64,000 nucleotides of DNA from Wielerella bovis (GTDB taxonomy: Bacteria > Pseudomonadota > Gammaproteobacteria > Burkholderiales > Neisseriaceae), in the NCBI RefSeq assembly GCF_022354465.1, contig NZ_CP092361.1, forward strand, positions 2,230,362 to 2,294,361, written 5' to 3'. The notes beneath the pieces were generated by a model, which made no database searches, was not told the DNA's origin, and worked only from the letters and a program-made list of their open reading frames with translations. Positions 1-9,517 of the stretch are shown piece by piece. Positions within the stretch are counted from its first letter, which is position 1. Every line of letters starts with the position of its first letter. The position numbers and the translations under genes are program-made.

Positions 1-63
1 AATTAGCCAAAATAAGGCGTTGCGTTTTTGTTGATGAGAAAATTGATAAGTTGGGTTTTGCAT
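1..63 (-). CDS. yhhQ: Queuosine precursor transporter YhhQ (5' part only)
   Basis: Only the first 21 codons are in the window; the gene runs off the left edge. The start is the ATG at 63, with AGGAA about six bases upstream. The N-terminus, which includes QQKRNALFWL, resembles E. coli YhhQ (FSQTQRYKALFWL), a membrane transporter that imports preQ0/preQ1 for queuosine synthesis. This is an alignment from memory of a short piece. The neighbouring queF on the same strand, an enzyme of the same pathway, and the riboswitch-like leader support the call. Confidence 0.6.
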   Translation of the reverse strand, partial: MQNPTYQFSHQQKRNALFWLI

Positions 64-143
64 AAAAATTCCTAGTTTTGGTTACGGGCAAAAAACGTCT
101 GAAATCACTTTGTTTTTTCGTCAAAATATTCATCTACTGCGTT

Positions 144-181
144 AAAAATATTCGCCAATGAAGGCATTGGCGAATATTTTT
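144..181. terminator. Perfect 17-bp hairpin between queF and yhhQ
   Basis: A 17-bp perfect inverted repeat (144-160 and 165-181) with a 4-base loop is flanked by A/T runs, so it could terminate in both directions. It lies in the yhhQ leader between a riboswitch-like element (225-265) and the yhhQ start, so it could be the expression platform of that element. That role is inferred. Confidence 0.7.
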
Positions 182-224
182 GCCTTGTGTCTGAATGTTT
201 TTCCTGCAAAACCAAGAGTGATTT

Positions 225-265
225 CCTCCATTCTTTACCCTACGCGGGAGGGTTACGAACCGCGT
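225..265 (-). promoter_or_regulatory. Second preQ1-I riboswitch-like element, upstream of yhhQ
   Basis: On the minus strand ACGCGG pairs with CCGCGT around the loop UUCGUAACCCUC. This is the same stem-loop as in the queF leader at 853-888. The A-rich tail ends in GGAGG, which can pair with CCUCC of the loop, as in the H-type pseudoknot of preQ1-I aptamers. No start codon is close by; the 17-bp hairpin at 144-181 follows. It may be a functional transcriptional switch or a duplicated remnant. Confidence 0.5.
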
Positions 266-367
266 GGGTTGAAAAATTTTTCAGGCTGCCTGAAAACATC
301 GGGCAGCCGTGAAAAAAAGAGAAAGCACATTATAATACAAATTGTATTTTCAGGCTGCCTGAAAAAA

Positions 368-841
368 TCATTGCATATCGTGTGCAAACAATCTTTCTCG
401 CGCCATTTGCTCAAACGGCGTACCCACCCGACCATAATTGGCAAAAGGATGAATGGCAATCCCACCACGCGGCGTGAATTCACCAAACACTTCAATGTAT
501 TTCGGGTTCATCAATTTAATCAAATCTTTCATGATGATATTGACACAATCTTCGTGGAAATCGCCGTGATTGCGGAAGCTGAACAAATACAGTTTCAGCG
601 ATTTGCTTTCCACCATTTTCACATCGGGAATGTAGCGAATGACAATGGTGGCGAAATCAGGCTGCCCTGTCATCGGGCATAAACTGGTGAATTCGGGGCA
701 AACGAATTTGACAAAATAATCGTTGTCGGGATGTTTGTTGTCAAAGGCTTCCAGCACTTCGGGGGCGTAGTCGCTGCGGTATTCGGTTTTTTGGTTGCCG
801 AGCAGCGTAATACCGTTGAGTTCTGCAGAATTTCTGGACAT
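368..841 (-). CDS. queF: NADPH-dependent 7-cyano-7-deazaguanine reductase QueF
   Basis: QueF reduces the nitrile of preQ0 to the amine preQ1 in the cytoplasm, the last step before insertion into tRNA. At 157 residues the protein has the length of the short unimodular (B. subtilis-type) family. Cys55 in [10 protein letters not shown] and Asp62 occupy the known positions of the thioimide-forming cysteine and the proton donor. The downstream FHEDCVN segment matches the substrate-binding region. It is transcribed leftward toward yhhQ and preceded by a preQ1-I riboswitch-like leader, so expression is probably reduced when preQ1 is plentiful. Confidence 0.95.
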   Translation of the reverse strand: MSRNSAELNGITLLGNQKTEYRSDYAPEVLEAFDNKHPDNDYFVKFVCPEFTSLCPMTGQPDFATIVIRYIPDVKMVESKSLKLYLFSFRNHGDFHEDCVNIIMKDLIKLMNPKYIEVFGEFTPRGGIAIHPFANYGRVGTPFEQMARERLFAHDMQ

Positions 842-852
842 TTTTTAAGATA

Positions 853-888
853 CCTAGTTTTGTTGTTGCGGGAGGGTTACGAACCGCG
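853..888 (-). promoter_or_regulatory. preQ1-I riboswitch in the queF leader
   Basis: Read on the minus strand, GCGG and CCGC form a short stem around UUCGUAACCCUC. It is followed by an A-rich spacer and AAAACUAGG, 11 bases before the queF ATG. Small stem, CCC-containing loop and an A-rich tail ending in an SD-like AGG are the hallmarks of the preQ1-I aptamer. The tail overlaps the ribosome-binding site, so translational control is likely. Recognised by eye, without a covariance model. Confidence 0.75.
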
Positions 889-936
889 TCAATTGGAAAA
901 TATTTTTCAGGCTGCCTGAAAAAACGAAAACCACAT

Positions 937-978
937 ATTATACAACACATGCACAAATTTCTTTAAATCCTTTATAAT
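937..978. promoter_or_regulatory. Divergent -10 elements for queF and obgE
   Basis: The intergenic gap has a perfect TATAAT on the plus strand (973-978, toward obgE) and another on the minus strand (revcomp of 937-942, toward queF). Neither has a clear TTGACA at 17 bp, so only the -10 boxes are supported. Confidence 0.5.
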
Positions 979-1005
979 ACGCCCACTTAAAGTCAGCAAT
1001 ATTCT

Positions 1006-2216
<1,211 letters not shown>

Positions 2217-2233
2217 TTGGTTTCATGTCCTAT

Positions 2234-2280
2234 GCAGCCTGAAAAAAACATATAAATTAAATTATGTTTCAGGCTGCCTT
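2234..2280. terminator. DUS inverted-pair terminator after obgE
   Basis: GCAGCCTGAAA (2234) pairs with TTTCAGGCTGC (ending 2277) around an AT-rich loop and is followed by a T-rich stretch. The inverted DUS forms the stem. Confidence 0.75.
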
Positions 2281-2340
2281 TATGTTAAGATAATGTTAAT
2301 TATTCTAAATTAATTGCATTTTAAAAATAAAGGATAACTT

Positions 2341-2649
2341 ATGCTTGGTATTGGCAAAGGAACAATTATTACAGCGGCAGTTGCTTATGGGCTGTATTAC
2401 TACGTTTCTACTCATGATGTTGCCCCTTTCCCTCCCTCCGAGTCAGTAGTGAAATCAGCCATTAAAAAACGTGGCGAATACCAAAATTACAAATTAGAAG
2501 TAACCAAAAAATGTCGTCGCACAGGTGGCAAAGTTTGGGAGAGAAGTATATTTACATGCACCGTAGAATTTGTATCGTTGGATAACGTTACCGATGAGCA
2601 TCCAGTCAAAATTACCAAAATAAATGGACAATGGGTGATGCAAGATTAA
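2341..2649 (+). CDS. Hypothetical small membrane-anchored protein
   Basis: The 102-residue protein has one hydrophobic segment near the N-terminus (residues 8-22, IITAAVAYGLYYYV), followed by a soluble domain with two cysteines (CRRTGG, FTCTVEF) that probably sits in the periplasm. AAGGAT lies seven bases before the ATG, supporting the start. It stands alone between two DUS terminators. I do not recognise the family; the C-terminal KITKINGQWVM resembles small periplasmic domains where WV closes a beta sheet. Confidence 0.75.
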   Translation: MLGIGKGTIITAAVAYGLYYYVSTHDVAPFPPSESVVKSAIKKRGEYQNYKLEVTKKCRRTGGKVWERSIFTCTVEFVSLDNVTDEHPVKITKINGQWVMQD

Positions 2650-2686
2650 AATAGGCAGCCTGAAACTATTTTTCAGGCTGCCTATT
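2650..2686. terminator. DUS inverted-pair terminator
   Basis: The 16-base arms AATAGGCAGCCTGAAA / TTTCAGGCTGCCTATT are separated by five bases and end just before the pgpA leader. Confidence 0.75.
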
Positions 2687-2707
2687 GTGCATAAAGAAAG
2701 GAAAACA

Positions 2708-3208
2708 ATGGCAAAACAAAAACCTACATTTCAACCCACATGGTCATGGCTGATAGCGCGTCCCGTGTGTTTTTTGGGATTTGGCTTTGGCACAGGACTT
2801 GCCCCCAAAGCACCTGGTACAGTTGGCACATTGCCTGCGGTATTTTTGGCAGGACTATTACTCGGCTGCGGCATGAGTAAATTTGGACTGGCATTATTGT
2901 GTATCATATTGTTTATTATCGGCATTTGGATTTGCAATGAAACCGAACGCGCTTTGGGTGTACACGATTATGGCGGTATTGTGTGGGACGAAATTGTCGC
3001 CATGATGTTGGTTTATGCTTGTGTGCCGCAAGGTTTGGGTTGGTGGGCAATCGCATTTGCCGCATTTCGTTTTTTTGATGCTGTGAAACCACCTCCAATT
3101 AAATGGTTTGACCAGCGCGTAAGTGGCGGTTTCGGTGTGATGCTGGATGACATTATTGCGGCGATTTTTGCGATTTTGACTGTGCATATCATTGGGTGGA
3201 TAGCGTAG
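2708..3208 (+). CDS. pgpA: Phosphatidylglycerophosphatase A
   Basis: PgpA dephosphorylates phosphatidylglycerol phosphate in the inner membrane. The 166-residue protein has the family signature GFGTGLAPKAPGTVGTLPA near the N-terminus, then hydrophobic segments, DEIVAMM, and RFFDAVKPPP followed by the acidic LDDIIAA segment. I chose the ATG at 2708 because AAAGGA precedes it; a GTG at 2687 in frame lies in the terminator arm and is unlikely. The gene converges on rlmD and shares its terminator. Confidence 0.93.
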   Translation: MAKQKPTFQPTWSWLIARPVCFLGFGFGTGLAPKAPGTVGTLPAVFLAGLLLGCGMSKFGLALLCIILFIIGIWICNETERALGVHDYGGIVWDEIVAMMLVYACVPQGLGWWAIAFAAFRFFDAVKPPPIKWFDQRVSGGFGVMLDDIIAAIFAILTVHIIGWIA

Positions 3209-3220
3209 AATTATGTACAC

Positions 3221-3256
3221 AAAAGGCAGCCTGAAAAAGTTTTCAGGCTGCCTTTT
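3221..3256. terminator. Bidirectional DUS terminator between pgpA and rlmD
   Basis: AAAAGGCAGCCTGAAAA pairs with TTTTCAGGCTGCCTTTT around a two-base loop. A and T runs on both sides suit the two convergent genes. Confidence 0.85.
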
Positions 3257-3258
3257 CA

Positions 3259-4578
3259 TTATGCCAAATCAAACACCGCCATCGCTTCCACATGCGCCGT
3301 ATGCGGAAATAAATTCATCACACCAGCCGCGCTAAAACGATAACCTTTACCTACCAATACCGCCGCATCACGCGCAAACGTGGCAGGATTGCACGACACA
3401 TATACAATCCGTTTGGGCAAATAGGGCACGTGCAAAGCCTGTACCAAGGCATATGCGCCAGCGCGTGGTGGGTCAAGCAATATTTTGTCAAAATAACCTA
3501 ATTGTTCAACAATTTGCGGTGTAGTAGCGAATAAATCAGCGGTGGAAAATTGAATATTGGTCAAACCGTTGGCTTGTGCGTTTTGCATCGCACGGCGCGT
3601 GAGAAAATCCGCACCTTCAATGCCGACCACTTTTGCGCCACTTCGCGCAATCGGCAACGTGAAATTACCCAAGCCGCAAAATAAATCGGCAATTCTTTCA
3701 TGTCCTTGTGGCTGCAATAAGCGTATGGCGCGTGAAACCATCACTTCATTCATCGGCAAATTGATTTGCGTAAAATCGCCCGCGCGAAACGGCATATTCA
3801 GCGCAAATTCAGGCAGCCTGTAATTGAGTTTGGGCGCGGTTTTCGGCGCAATCGGTTCGGCAGCGCGTGTGCCAATTTGCAGCCAAATTTGCCAAATCGG
3901 TGCAGCGGATTGGTTTGCTGTAATTTTATTCAGGCAGCCTGAAAATTCTATCAAGACATTTTCAGGCAATTTTTTATCAGAAATAATATTTAAAACAGAA
4001 ACTTGCTCGCCAACAGAAATTTCCACGCTTTGCAAACGAATTTTGGGTGCGGTGGCATGGATATTTTGCAAACCTGCGCGAATGGTTTTCAGGCTGCCTG
4101 AAACGTGTGCAGGCAAGATGGCGCATTGCGAAATCGGTACAATGCGTTTGCTGCGTTTGGCTTGATAGCCGATTTGCACAACATCTTGTTTATCAATAAA
4201 AATAGACAATCTTGTGCGGCTGCGATAATGCCATGCTGCACCATAAATCGGCGGCAAAATTTGTTCGGGAAAAACTTTGCCGATGCGTTGCAGTTGCTCT
4301 TCAAAAACGCGTTGTTTCATGGCGACTTGCGCTGAAAATTCAAGGTGTTGTAAAGCACAGCCGCCGCATTCGCCATAATATGGGCAAGCTGGTTCGCGAC
4401 GGTATTCGGACGGTTGGATAATGGCGGTGGTGTCGGCTTCAGCAAATGTGCCTTTGTCTTGCTTGATTTGAATGCGGACGATTTCGCGTGGTAAAGCGTT
4501 GTGAACAAAGATGGTTTTGCCGTCAATGCGTGTTACGCCACGTCCTTCGTAATCCAATGATTGAATGGTGGTTTGCAT
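3259..4578 (-). CDS. rlmD: 23S rRNA (uracil-1939-C5)-methyltransferase RlmD
   Basis: This SAM-dependent enzyme makes m5U1939 in 23S rRNA (formerly RumA). The 439 residues hold an N-terminal TRAM-like domain, iron-sulphur cluster cysteines C65, C71, C74 (ACPYYGECGGC) and about C152 (ISQCAIL), the SAM motif DLFCGLGNFTLPIA, and the catalytic cysteine near residue 396 in YVSCNPATFARD. The four-cysteine set distinguishes RlmD from TrmA; RlmC is the nearest alternative. An internal DUS encodes part of a variable loop. Confidence 0.9.
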   Translation of the reverse strand: MQTTIQSLDYEGRGVTRIDGKTIFVHNALPREIVRIQIKQDKGTFAEADTTAIIQPSEYRREPACPYYGECGGCALQHLEFSAQVAMKQRVFEEQLQRIGKVFPEQILPPIYGAAWHYRSRTRLSIFIDKQDVVQIGYQAKRSKRIVPISQCAILPAHVSGSLKTIRAGLQNIHATAPKIRLQSVEISVGEQVSVLNIISDKKLPENVLIEFSGCLNKITANQSAAPIWQIWLQIGTRAAEPIAPKTAPKLNYRLPEFALNMPFRAGDFTQINLPMNEVMVSRAIRLLQPQGHERIADLFCGLGNFTLPIARSGAKVVGIEGADFLTRRAMQNAQANGLTNIQFSTADLFATTPQIVEQLGYFDKILLDPPRAGAYALVQALHVPYLPKRIVYVSCNPATFARDAAVLVGKGYRFSAAGVMNLFPHTAHVEAMAVFDLA

Positions 4579-4744
4579 GATAATGATTTGTATTGGGTGC
4601 CAAAATAAGTTTCAGGCTGCCTGAAAGGTTGTTTTGTTACAACAATGTATTTTTGAATACAGATAAATATTGACTATTTTCTCATATTTTTCACGTTTTT
4701 ACGGTATTATGCTCACTCATCTTTTTTTACCTATTTGAAATTAC

Positions 4745-5713
4745 ATGAAATCTATTCTTTTTGGCGCGTTTACTTTCGCGCTAGCAAGTACAGCTTTTGC
4801 CGCTCAAACGACTCCTGTTCCCGATGTTGCACCTGTTGCGGATGGTCAGCATGTTGTCATCAATATTCCGCAACAACGTTTGTTTTTGTATGAAAATGGC
4901 AGCCTGAAAAAGGTTTATCCTGTTGGTGTAGGTAAAGCAACAACACAAACCAATTTGGGCGACCACAAAATCGGTGCGAAAGCGTTTAATCCAACTTGGC
5001 ATATTCCCTTGTCTATTCAAAAAGAACGCGGCGATGGCGTGAAAACCGTGCCACCTGGCCCCAAAAATCCGCTCGGCCCAGTTTTTGTGCGTTTGGGTAA
5101 TCCCAAATTGGGTTTGGGCATTCATGGCACAAGTAATCCTGCGAGTGTACCAGGAATTGTAAGCCATGGTTGCGTGCGCATGAAATCGCCTGATGCGTTG
5201 GAATTTGCGAGAAGAATTTCTACGGGTGCAGATGCAACGGTAAGCTATGAATTGGCAGCATTGAATCAAGATGATGCGGGTCATTTGTGGTTAGCCGCAT
5301 TCAGAGACCCTTACAGCAAGAAAAATTTACGTGTTAATGTGTTAAAACAAAGTATTGCAGCATGGGCAAAAGCCAATAATCGCACGATTCGCACGGCACA
5401 AATTGACCAAATCGTGAAAGCGCGTGCAGCAAAACCTGTTTGTTTGACGTGTACCAATAAAAATACCAGACCGAAAGGTGATTTTGTTTCAATCGCTTGG
5501 AATAGCGGTGGTGCAGATTTAACACAACCGAAAGGTGCAACTGCTTCCATTCGTCCACCTGTGAAGGATGAAATCTTGCCAGAAGGTACAGAAATTGAAG
5601 TAGAAGCATTGGACGATTTTAAAGGTGCATCGGTATTTGATGATGAAGAAGGCGTGGTGGAAGAAGCGACCAATTCAATCGCATCGGGTGAAATACCATT
5701 AAAACCATTGTAA
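4745..5713 (+). CDS. Periplasmic L,D-transpeptidase (ErfK/YbiS family)
   Basis: A signal peptide ends near FALASTAFAA (residue 20). The YkuD domain follows, with His127 and Cys143 in HGTSNPASVPG...SHGCVRM, the catalytic pattern of L,D-transpeptidases that attach lipoprotein to peptidoglycan or make 3-3 cross-links. The C-terminal 150 residues are acidic and proline-rich without a recognisable domain. The gene is monocistronic, between rlmD (divergent) and a DUS terminator. Whether it cross-links or anchors Braun-like lipoprotein cannot be read from sequence. Confidence 0.92.
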   Translation: MKSILFGAFTFALASTAFAAQTTPVPDVAPVADGQHVVINIPQQRLFLYENGSLKKVYPVGVGKATTQTNLGDHKIGAKAFNPTWHIPLSIQKERGDGVKTVPPGPKNPLGPVFVRLGNPKLGLGIHGTSNPASVPGIVSHGCVRMKSPDALEFARRISTGADATVSYELAALNQDDAGHLWLAAFRDPYSKKNLRVNVLKQSIAAWAKANNRTIRTAQIDQIVKARAAKPVCLTCTNKNTRPKGDFVSIAWNSGGADLTQPKGATASIRPPVKDEILPEGTEIEVEALDDFKGASVFDDEEGVVEEATNSIASGEIPLKPL

Positions 5714-5730
5714 TCATTTTTTTGTATGAA

Positions 5731-5769
5731 GGCAGCCTGAAAATAAATTTGGTTTTCAGGCTGCTTTTT
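5731..5769. terminator. DUS inverted-pair terminator
   Basis: GGCAGCCTGAAAA and TTTTCAGGCTGC flank a short AT loop and are followed by TTTTTG. Confidence 0.7.
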
Positions 5770-5786
5770 GTTACATCGTTATTTAA

Positions 5787-5913
5787 AATATAGTCGTTTC
5801 AAATAGAAATATAGTGGATTCACTAAATCAGGACAAGGCGACAGCGACCGCCGTGTACACATAGTACATAAGGGAGCTGGCAACGCTGTACTGGTTTAGT
5901 GAATCCACTATAA
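5787..5913. repeat. Correia-like element with an orphan terminal repeat
   Basis: From 5808 to 5913 the ends form the inverted repeat TATAGTGGATTCACTAAA, as in Neisseria Correia repeats (TATAGTGGATTAAC...). The core ACAAGGCGACAGCGACCGCC...GGCAACGCTGTACTGG also matches. Immediately left (5787-5809) is a lone half of the second end type found here, ATATAGTCGTTTCAAATAG, so this is either a nested or a hybrid element. No coding capacity. Confidence 0.85.
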
Positions 5914-5960
5914 AATACAAAAGCATAAATTTCCTGCAAAACCAAATAGGCAGCCTGAAA

Positions 5961-6323
5961 ATGACTTTATCACAAACAGTATCCGCTTTATTGACATCTG
6001 CCAAAATCTTGCTCCCCTTTAATGTTTTATTCGCCGCTTTTACTTTTTGGCAAGCAAACGGTGTATGGTTTGTTTTGAGTGCCATCATCAGTGCATGGAT
6101 TGCATATTTGCATTTGCGTATTGATTTTGATCGCCGTATTTTTCACGCATTTGCCCAAGGTATGCAGCCTGAACATTTTGATTTTGCATTGCAAATAATG
6201 GGTTTACAGCGAATAAAAGCCCCAACAAGGGATTTAGAGAATCGCGCCAAAGGCGCAATTAAATTGCTTAAATATTTAATTTATTCTACTTTTATACAAT
6301 TATTTTGGTTAATATCAGCATGA
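5961..6323 (+). CDS. Hypothetical inner-membrane protein
   Basis: The 120-residue protein has two adjacent membrane segments near the N-terminus (about residues 18-50) and a third hydrophobic stretch at the C-terminus (YLIYSTFIQLFWLIS). Between them is a charged cytosolic-looking loop with RIDFDRRIFHAFAQG. A DUS overlaps the start region (GGCAGCCTGAAA ATG), so the ribosome-binding site is weak. Family not recognised. Confidence 0.7.
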   Translation: MTLSQTVSALLTSAKILLPFNVLFAAFTFWQANGVWFVLSAIISAWIAYLHLRIDFDRRIFHAFAQGMQPEHFDFALQIMGLQRIKAPTRDLENRAKGAIKLLKYLIYSTFIQLFWLISA

Positions 6324-6449
6324 AAATACTGTATTATTGACACAATTGAATCAAATGGTGCTTTCAGGCTGCCTGAAAACGTTAAAATTGGTAATGCTGC
6401 ATGATTTTTTGTTATGATGTAATTTTCATTTTTTAAAAAGGAAAAAATC

Positions 6450-8513
6450 ATGTCTCAAATGCAAGATTCCTATGCGCATTACCGCGAATTAACCTTACGC
6501 GGTACCATTTTAGGCGCATTGATTACGGTAATTTTTACCGCATCAAATGTTTATTTAGGGTTAAAAGTTGGTTTAACTTTCGCTTCTTCCATTCCTGCCG
6601 CCGTGATTTCTATGGCGATTCTCAAATTCTTCCCTGGTTCAAATATTTTGGAAAACAATATGGTGCAAACACAAGCATCGGCAGCAGGTACGCTTTCTGC
6701 CGTAATTTTTGTGTTGCCAGGGCTGTTGATGATGGGTTATTGGAACGGCTTTCCATTTTGGCAGACCATGTTGATTTGTGCGACAGGTGGTATTTTGGGG
6801 GTCATCTTTACCATTCCATTGCGCTATGTGATGGTGGTAAATAGTCCACTACCCTATCCTGAAGGTGTTGCAGCCGCTGAAATTTTGAAAGCAGGTAATC
6901 ACGATGATGAAAAACGTGATGAAGGCGCGGTTGCTGATTCAGGTGCAAAAGAAATTTTGGCTGGTAGTGTGGTGGCTGGTGTATTGAGCTTTGCAACCAA
7001 TGGTTTGCGCGTGGTCGCTGATAGCGCAAGTTATTGGTTTAAAGGCGGTAATGCCATTTTCCAAATTCCTATGGGTTTTTCTTTGGCATTATTGGGTGCA
7101 GGCTATTTGGTCGGCATTGTTGGCGGTATGGCTATTTTGGTTGGTATCGTGTTTACATGGTTCATTGCCGTACCCTATTTTACCGCTGCCGCACCAATGC
7201 CTGCTGATGCGGACATGGTAGGCTACGCGCTAGATGTGTGGCGCACCAAAGCACGTTTTATTGGTGTCGGAACAATTGGTATTGCCGCCATTTGGACGTT
7301 GATTAGCTTATCCAAACCCATGATGGAAGGTATGCGCCAATCCTTAATTGCGTTGAAAAATCCACAAGCCGCTGCGCAACTGGAACGCGTTGACCGTGAT
7401 ATGTCGCCCAAATCCATGATTCAAATCACATTGGCAATCATTTTAGTGATATTAGCCATTGTGTTTTATTTTGTACAAGCCGTATCACTGCCTATGGGTT
7501 TGACGATTACTTTGGTTTTGGTTTGCACATTATTGGCGGTGGCGATTGGCTTTTTCGTTGCCGCAGCCTGTGGTTACATGGCAGGTTTAGTGGGTTCATC
7601 TTCCAGCCCAATTTCGGGGATTGGTATTATTTCGGTAGTAACCATTTCATTGGTATTGATGACCATTGGTAAAGCAAGTGGCATTTTTGATATGCCAAAC
7701 GGCGAACAATTTTTAACCGCCTTAACCATTTATACCGCTTCTATCGTGTTGGCAGTTGCCACCATTTCCAACGATAACTTGCAAGATTTGAAAACAGGCT
7801 ATCTGGTTAAAGCGACACCTTGGCGCCAACAAGTAGCGTTATTAATTGGTTGTGTGGTGGGCGCCGCAGTGATTGCGCCTACTTTGGAAATGCTCTACAA
7901 CGCCTATGGTTTCACAGGCGCCATGCCACGCGAAGGTATGGATGCTGCACAAGCCCTATCTGCTCCACAAGCCACATTGATGACCACCATTGCCAAAGGT
8001 ATTTTCTCGGGTAATTTGGAATGGACATATATTTTCTTTGGCATTGGTTTGGGTATTGCGATTATTATTGCAGATGCCATACTGAAAAAATCCAGCAACA
8101 ATCGTTTTGCCCTACCCGCATTGGCGGTTGGTATGGGTATTTACCTACCACCTGCAGTAAATATGCCGATTGTGATTGGTGCAATCGTAGCTTATTGGAT
8201 GGCTAATAAAACCAAACGTCAAGCGCGTCAGTTGGCTGAACAAGAAGCGAAAGCAATGGAAGCCACAGTAGAACGTCGTGGAACCCTGTTCTCGGCAGGT
8301 TTGATTGTGGGCGAAAGTTTAGTTGGCGTGATGATGGCGTTTATCATTGCCGCATCGGTTACTTCGGGTGGTTCAGATGCACCATTGGCGATTGCGTTAG
8401 AAAACTGGGGAACTGCCGCAGAAATTCTTGGCTTGCTGGCATTTATTGGCGGCGCAATTATTTTTGTGATGCGTACTTTACGTCCATTGAAAACAACGCA
8501 AAAAAATCAATAA
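6450..8513 (+). CDS. OPT-family oligopeptide/metal-chelate transporter
   Basis: The 687-residue polytopic protein begins with the OPT signature (TLRGTILGALITVIFTASNVYLGLKVGLTF read in two parts) and has around fifteen hydrophobic segments. Bacterial OPT proteins import small peptides or siderophore-like chelates by proton symport; the substrate cannot be told here. AAAAAGGAAAAAATC gives a strong ribosome-binding site. It is monocistronic, ending before a DUS terminator. Confidence 0.93.
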   Translation: MSQMQDSYAHYRELTLRGTILGALITVIFTASNVYLGLKVGLTFASSIPAAVISMAILKFFPGSNILENNMVQTQASAAGTLSAVIFVLPGLLMMGYWNGFPFWQTMLICATGGILGVIFTIPLRYVMVVNSPLPYPEGVAAAEILKAGNHDDEKRDEGAVADSGAKEILAGSVVAGVLSFATNGLRVVADSASYWFKGGNAIFQIPMGFSLALLGAGYLVGIVGGMAILVGIVFTWFIAVPYFTAAAPMPADADMVGYALDVWRTKARFIGVGTIGIAAIWTLISLSKPMMEGMRQSLIALKNPQAAAQLERVDRDMSPKSMIQITLAIILVILAIVFYFVQAVSLPMGLTITLVLVCTLLAVAIGFFVAAACGYMAGLVGSSSSPISGIGIISVVTISLVLMTIGKASGIFDMPNGEQFLTALTIYTASIVLAVATISNDNLQDLKTGYLVKATPWRQQVALLIGCVVGAAVIAPTLEMLYNAYGFTGAMPREGMDAAQALSAPQATLMTTIAKGIFSGNLEWTYIFFGIGLGIAIIIADAILKKSSNNRFALPALAVGMGIYLPPAVNMPIVIGAIVAYWMANKTKRQARQLAEQEAKAMEATVERRGTLFSAGLIVGESLVGVMMAFIIAASVTSGGSDAPLAIALENWGTAAEILGLLAFIGGAIIFVMRTLRPLKTTQKNQ

Positions 8514-8531
8514 AACCTGATTAGCGCCTAT

Positions 8532-8584
8532 AAATAGGCAGCCTGAAACTTTTGCAAAACCCTTTCAGGCTGCCTATTTTTGTT
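8532..8584. terminator. DUS inverted-pair terminator after the OPT gene
   Basis: AAATAGGCAGCCTGAAA pairs with TTTCAGGCTGCCTATTT and is followed by TTTTTG. Confidence 0.8.
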
Positions 8585-8800
8585 TCACAGAAAATGATTT
8601 CTTATTCACAATCCCAAAGTAGCCATACTTGGGGATTTTCTACAACTTAATTTGCTTGAACCGATTAGCAGCTTGCTGTTTATAATGATGGCTTTGCATC
8701 ATATTTAAATGACTATACAATCAACACATTGACAAGCACTCATTTGATGAAAAGTCAGCACAAAAGGCAGCCTGAAAACTTATTGCGAAAGTCCTACAAT

Positions 8801-9448
8801 ATGAATCAATCCCTTTCTTCCCTGCTGATGATTTTAATCCTTGCCGCATGTAGCGAACCAAACACGACCCAAGCCACCACATCCACAAATTTGCCTAAAA
8901 ACAAAATAGCATCTGAAACATCAACCATGCAGCCTGAAAAAAATACGCCGCAAATTGTGCAATCCGCCCGCAATCAAATTGGCAAAACTATGCATTATGA
9001 CCCTGCATACACAACTTTGGCGTATCCAATGGGCGATGTACCAATAGAAAAAGGCGTATGCACCGATGTGGTCATTCGGGCGTTGCGCGAACAAAAAATG
9101 GATTTACAACAATTAGTTCATCAAGACATGAAGCAAAGTTTTTCCGCCTATCCCAAACATTGGGGATTAAAAAAACCTGACCCCAATATTGACCATCGCC
9201 GCGTGTTAAATCTCATCACATTTTTCACGCGGCAAGGTTGGGCGGTAAAGCAGAAAGGCGATTTTCGTGCGGGCGATATTGTTACTTGGGAATTAAACGG
9301 TAATCGTCTGCCGCACATCGGTATTGTGTCGGATAAAAAAATCGGCGACACGCCGCTGATTATCCACAATATCGGCGCAGGTACGCAGGAAGAAGACTTG
9401 TTGTTTAAACACAAGATAACGGGGCATTTCAGGCTGCCTGTAAAATAA
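8801..9448 (+). CDS. DUF1287 lipoprotein
   Basis: I start at the ATG at 8801, which gives a lipoprotein signal (SSLLMILILAAC) with the lipidated Cys about 17 residues in; an in-frame upstream ATG at 8747 would bury this signal. The DUF1287 domain follows, with Cys in KGVCTDVVIRALR, the HIG of LPHIGIVSDKK and the HN of IIHNIGAG. This pattern is NlpC/P60-like, so a cell-wall amidase or peptidase role is plausible but unproven. The product is about 215 residues, the usual size. Confidence 0.85.
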   Translation: MNQSLSSLLMILILAACSEPNTTQATTSTNLPKNKIASETSTMQPEKNTPQIVQSARNQIGKTMHYDPAYTTLAYPMGDVPIEKGVCTDVVIRALREQKMDLQQLVHQDMKQSFSAYPKHWGLKKPDPNIDHRRVLNLITFFTRQGWAVKQKGDFRAGDIVTWELNGNRLPHIGIVSDKKIGDTPLIIHNIGAGTQEEDLLFKHKITGHFRLPVK

Positions 9449-9450
9449 AA

Positions 9451-9490
9451 AACACCCCAGCGTTTGATGATTTTCAAATTCTGGGGTGTG
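9451..9490. terminator. Hairpin terminator between convergent genes
   Basis: ACACCCCAG (9452-9460) pairs with CTGGGGTGT (9481-9489). It is not DUS-based and sits between the DUF1287 gene and the minus-strand cluster. Confidence 0.65.
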
Positions 9491-9517
9491 TCGTGTAAAC
9501 TTACAGTGCGGTGACCG

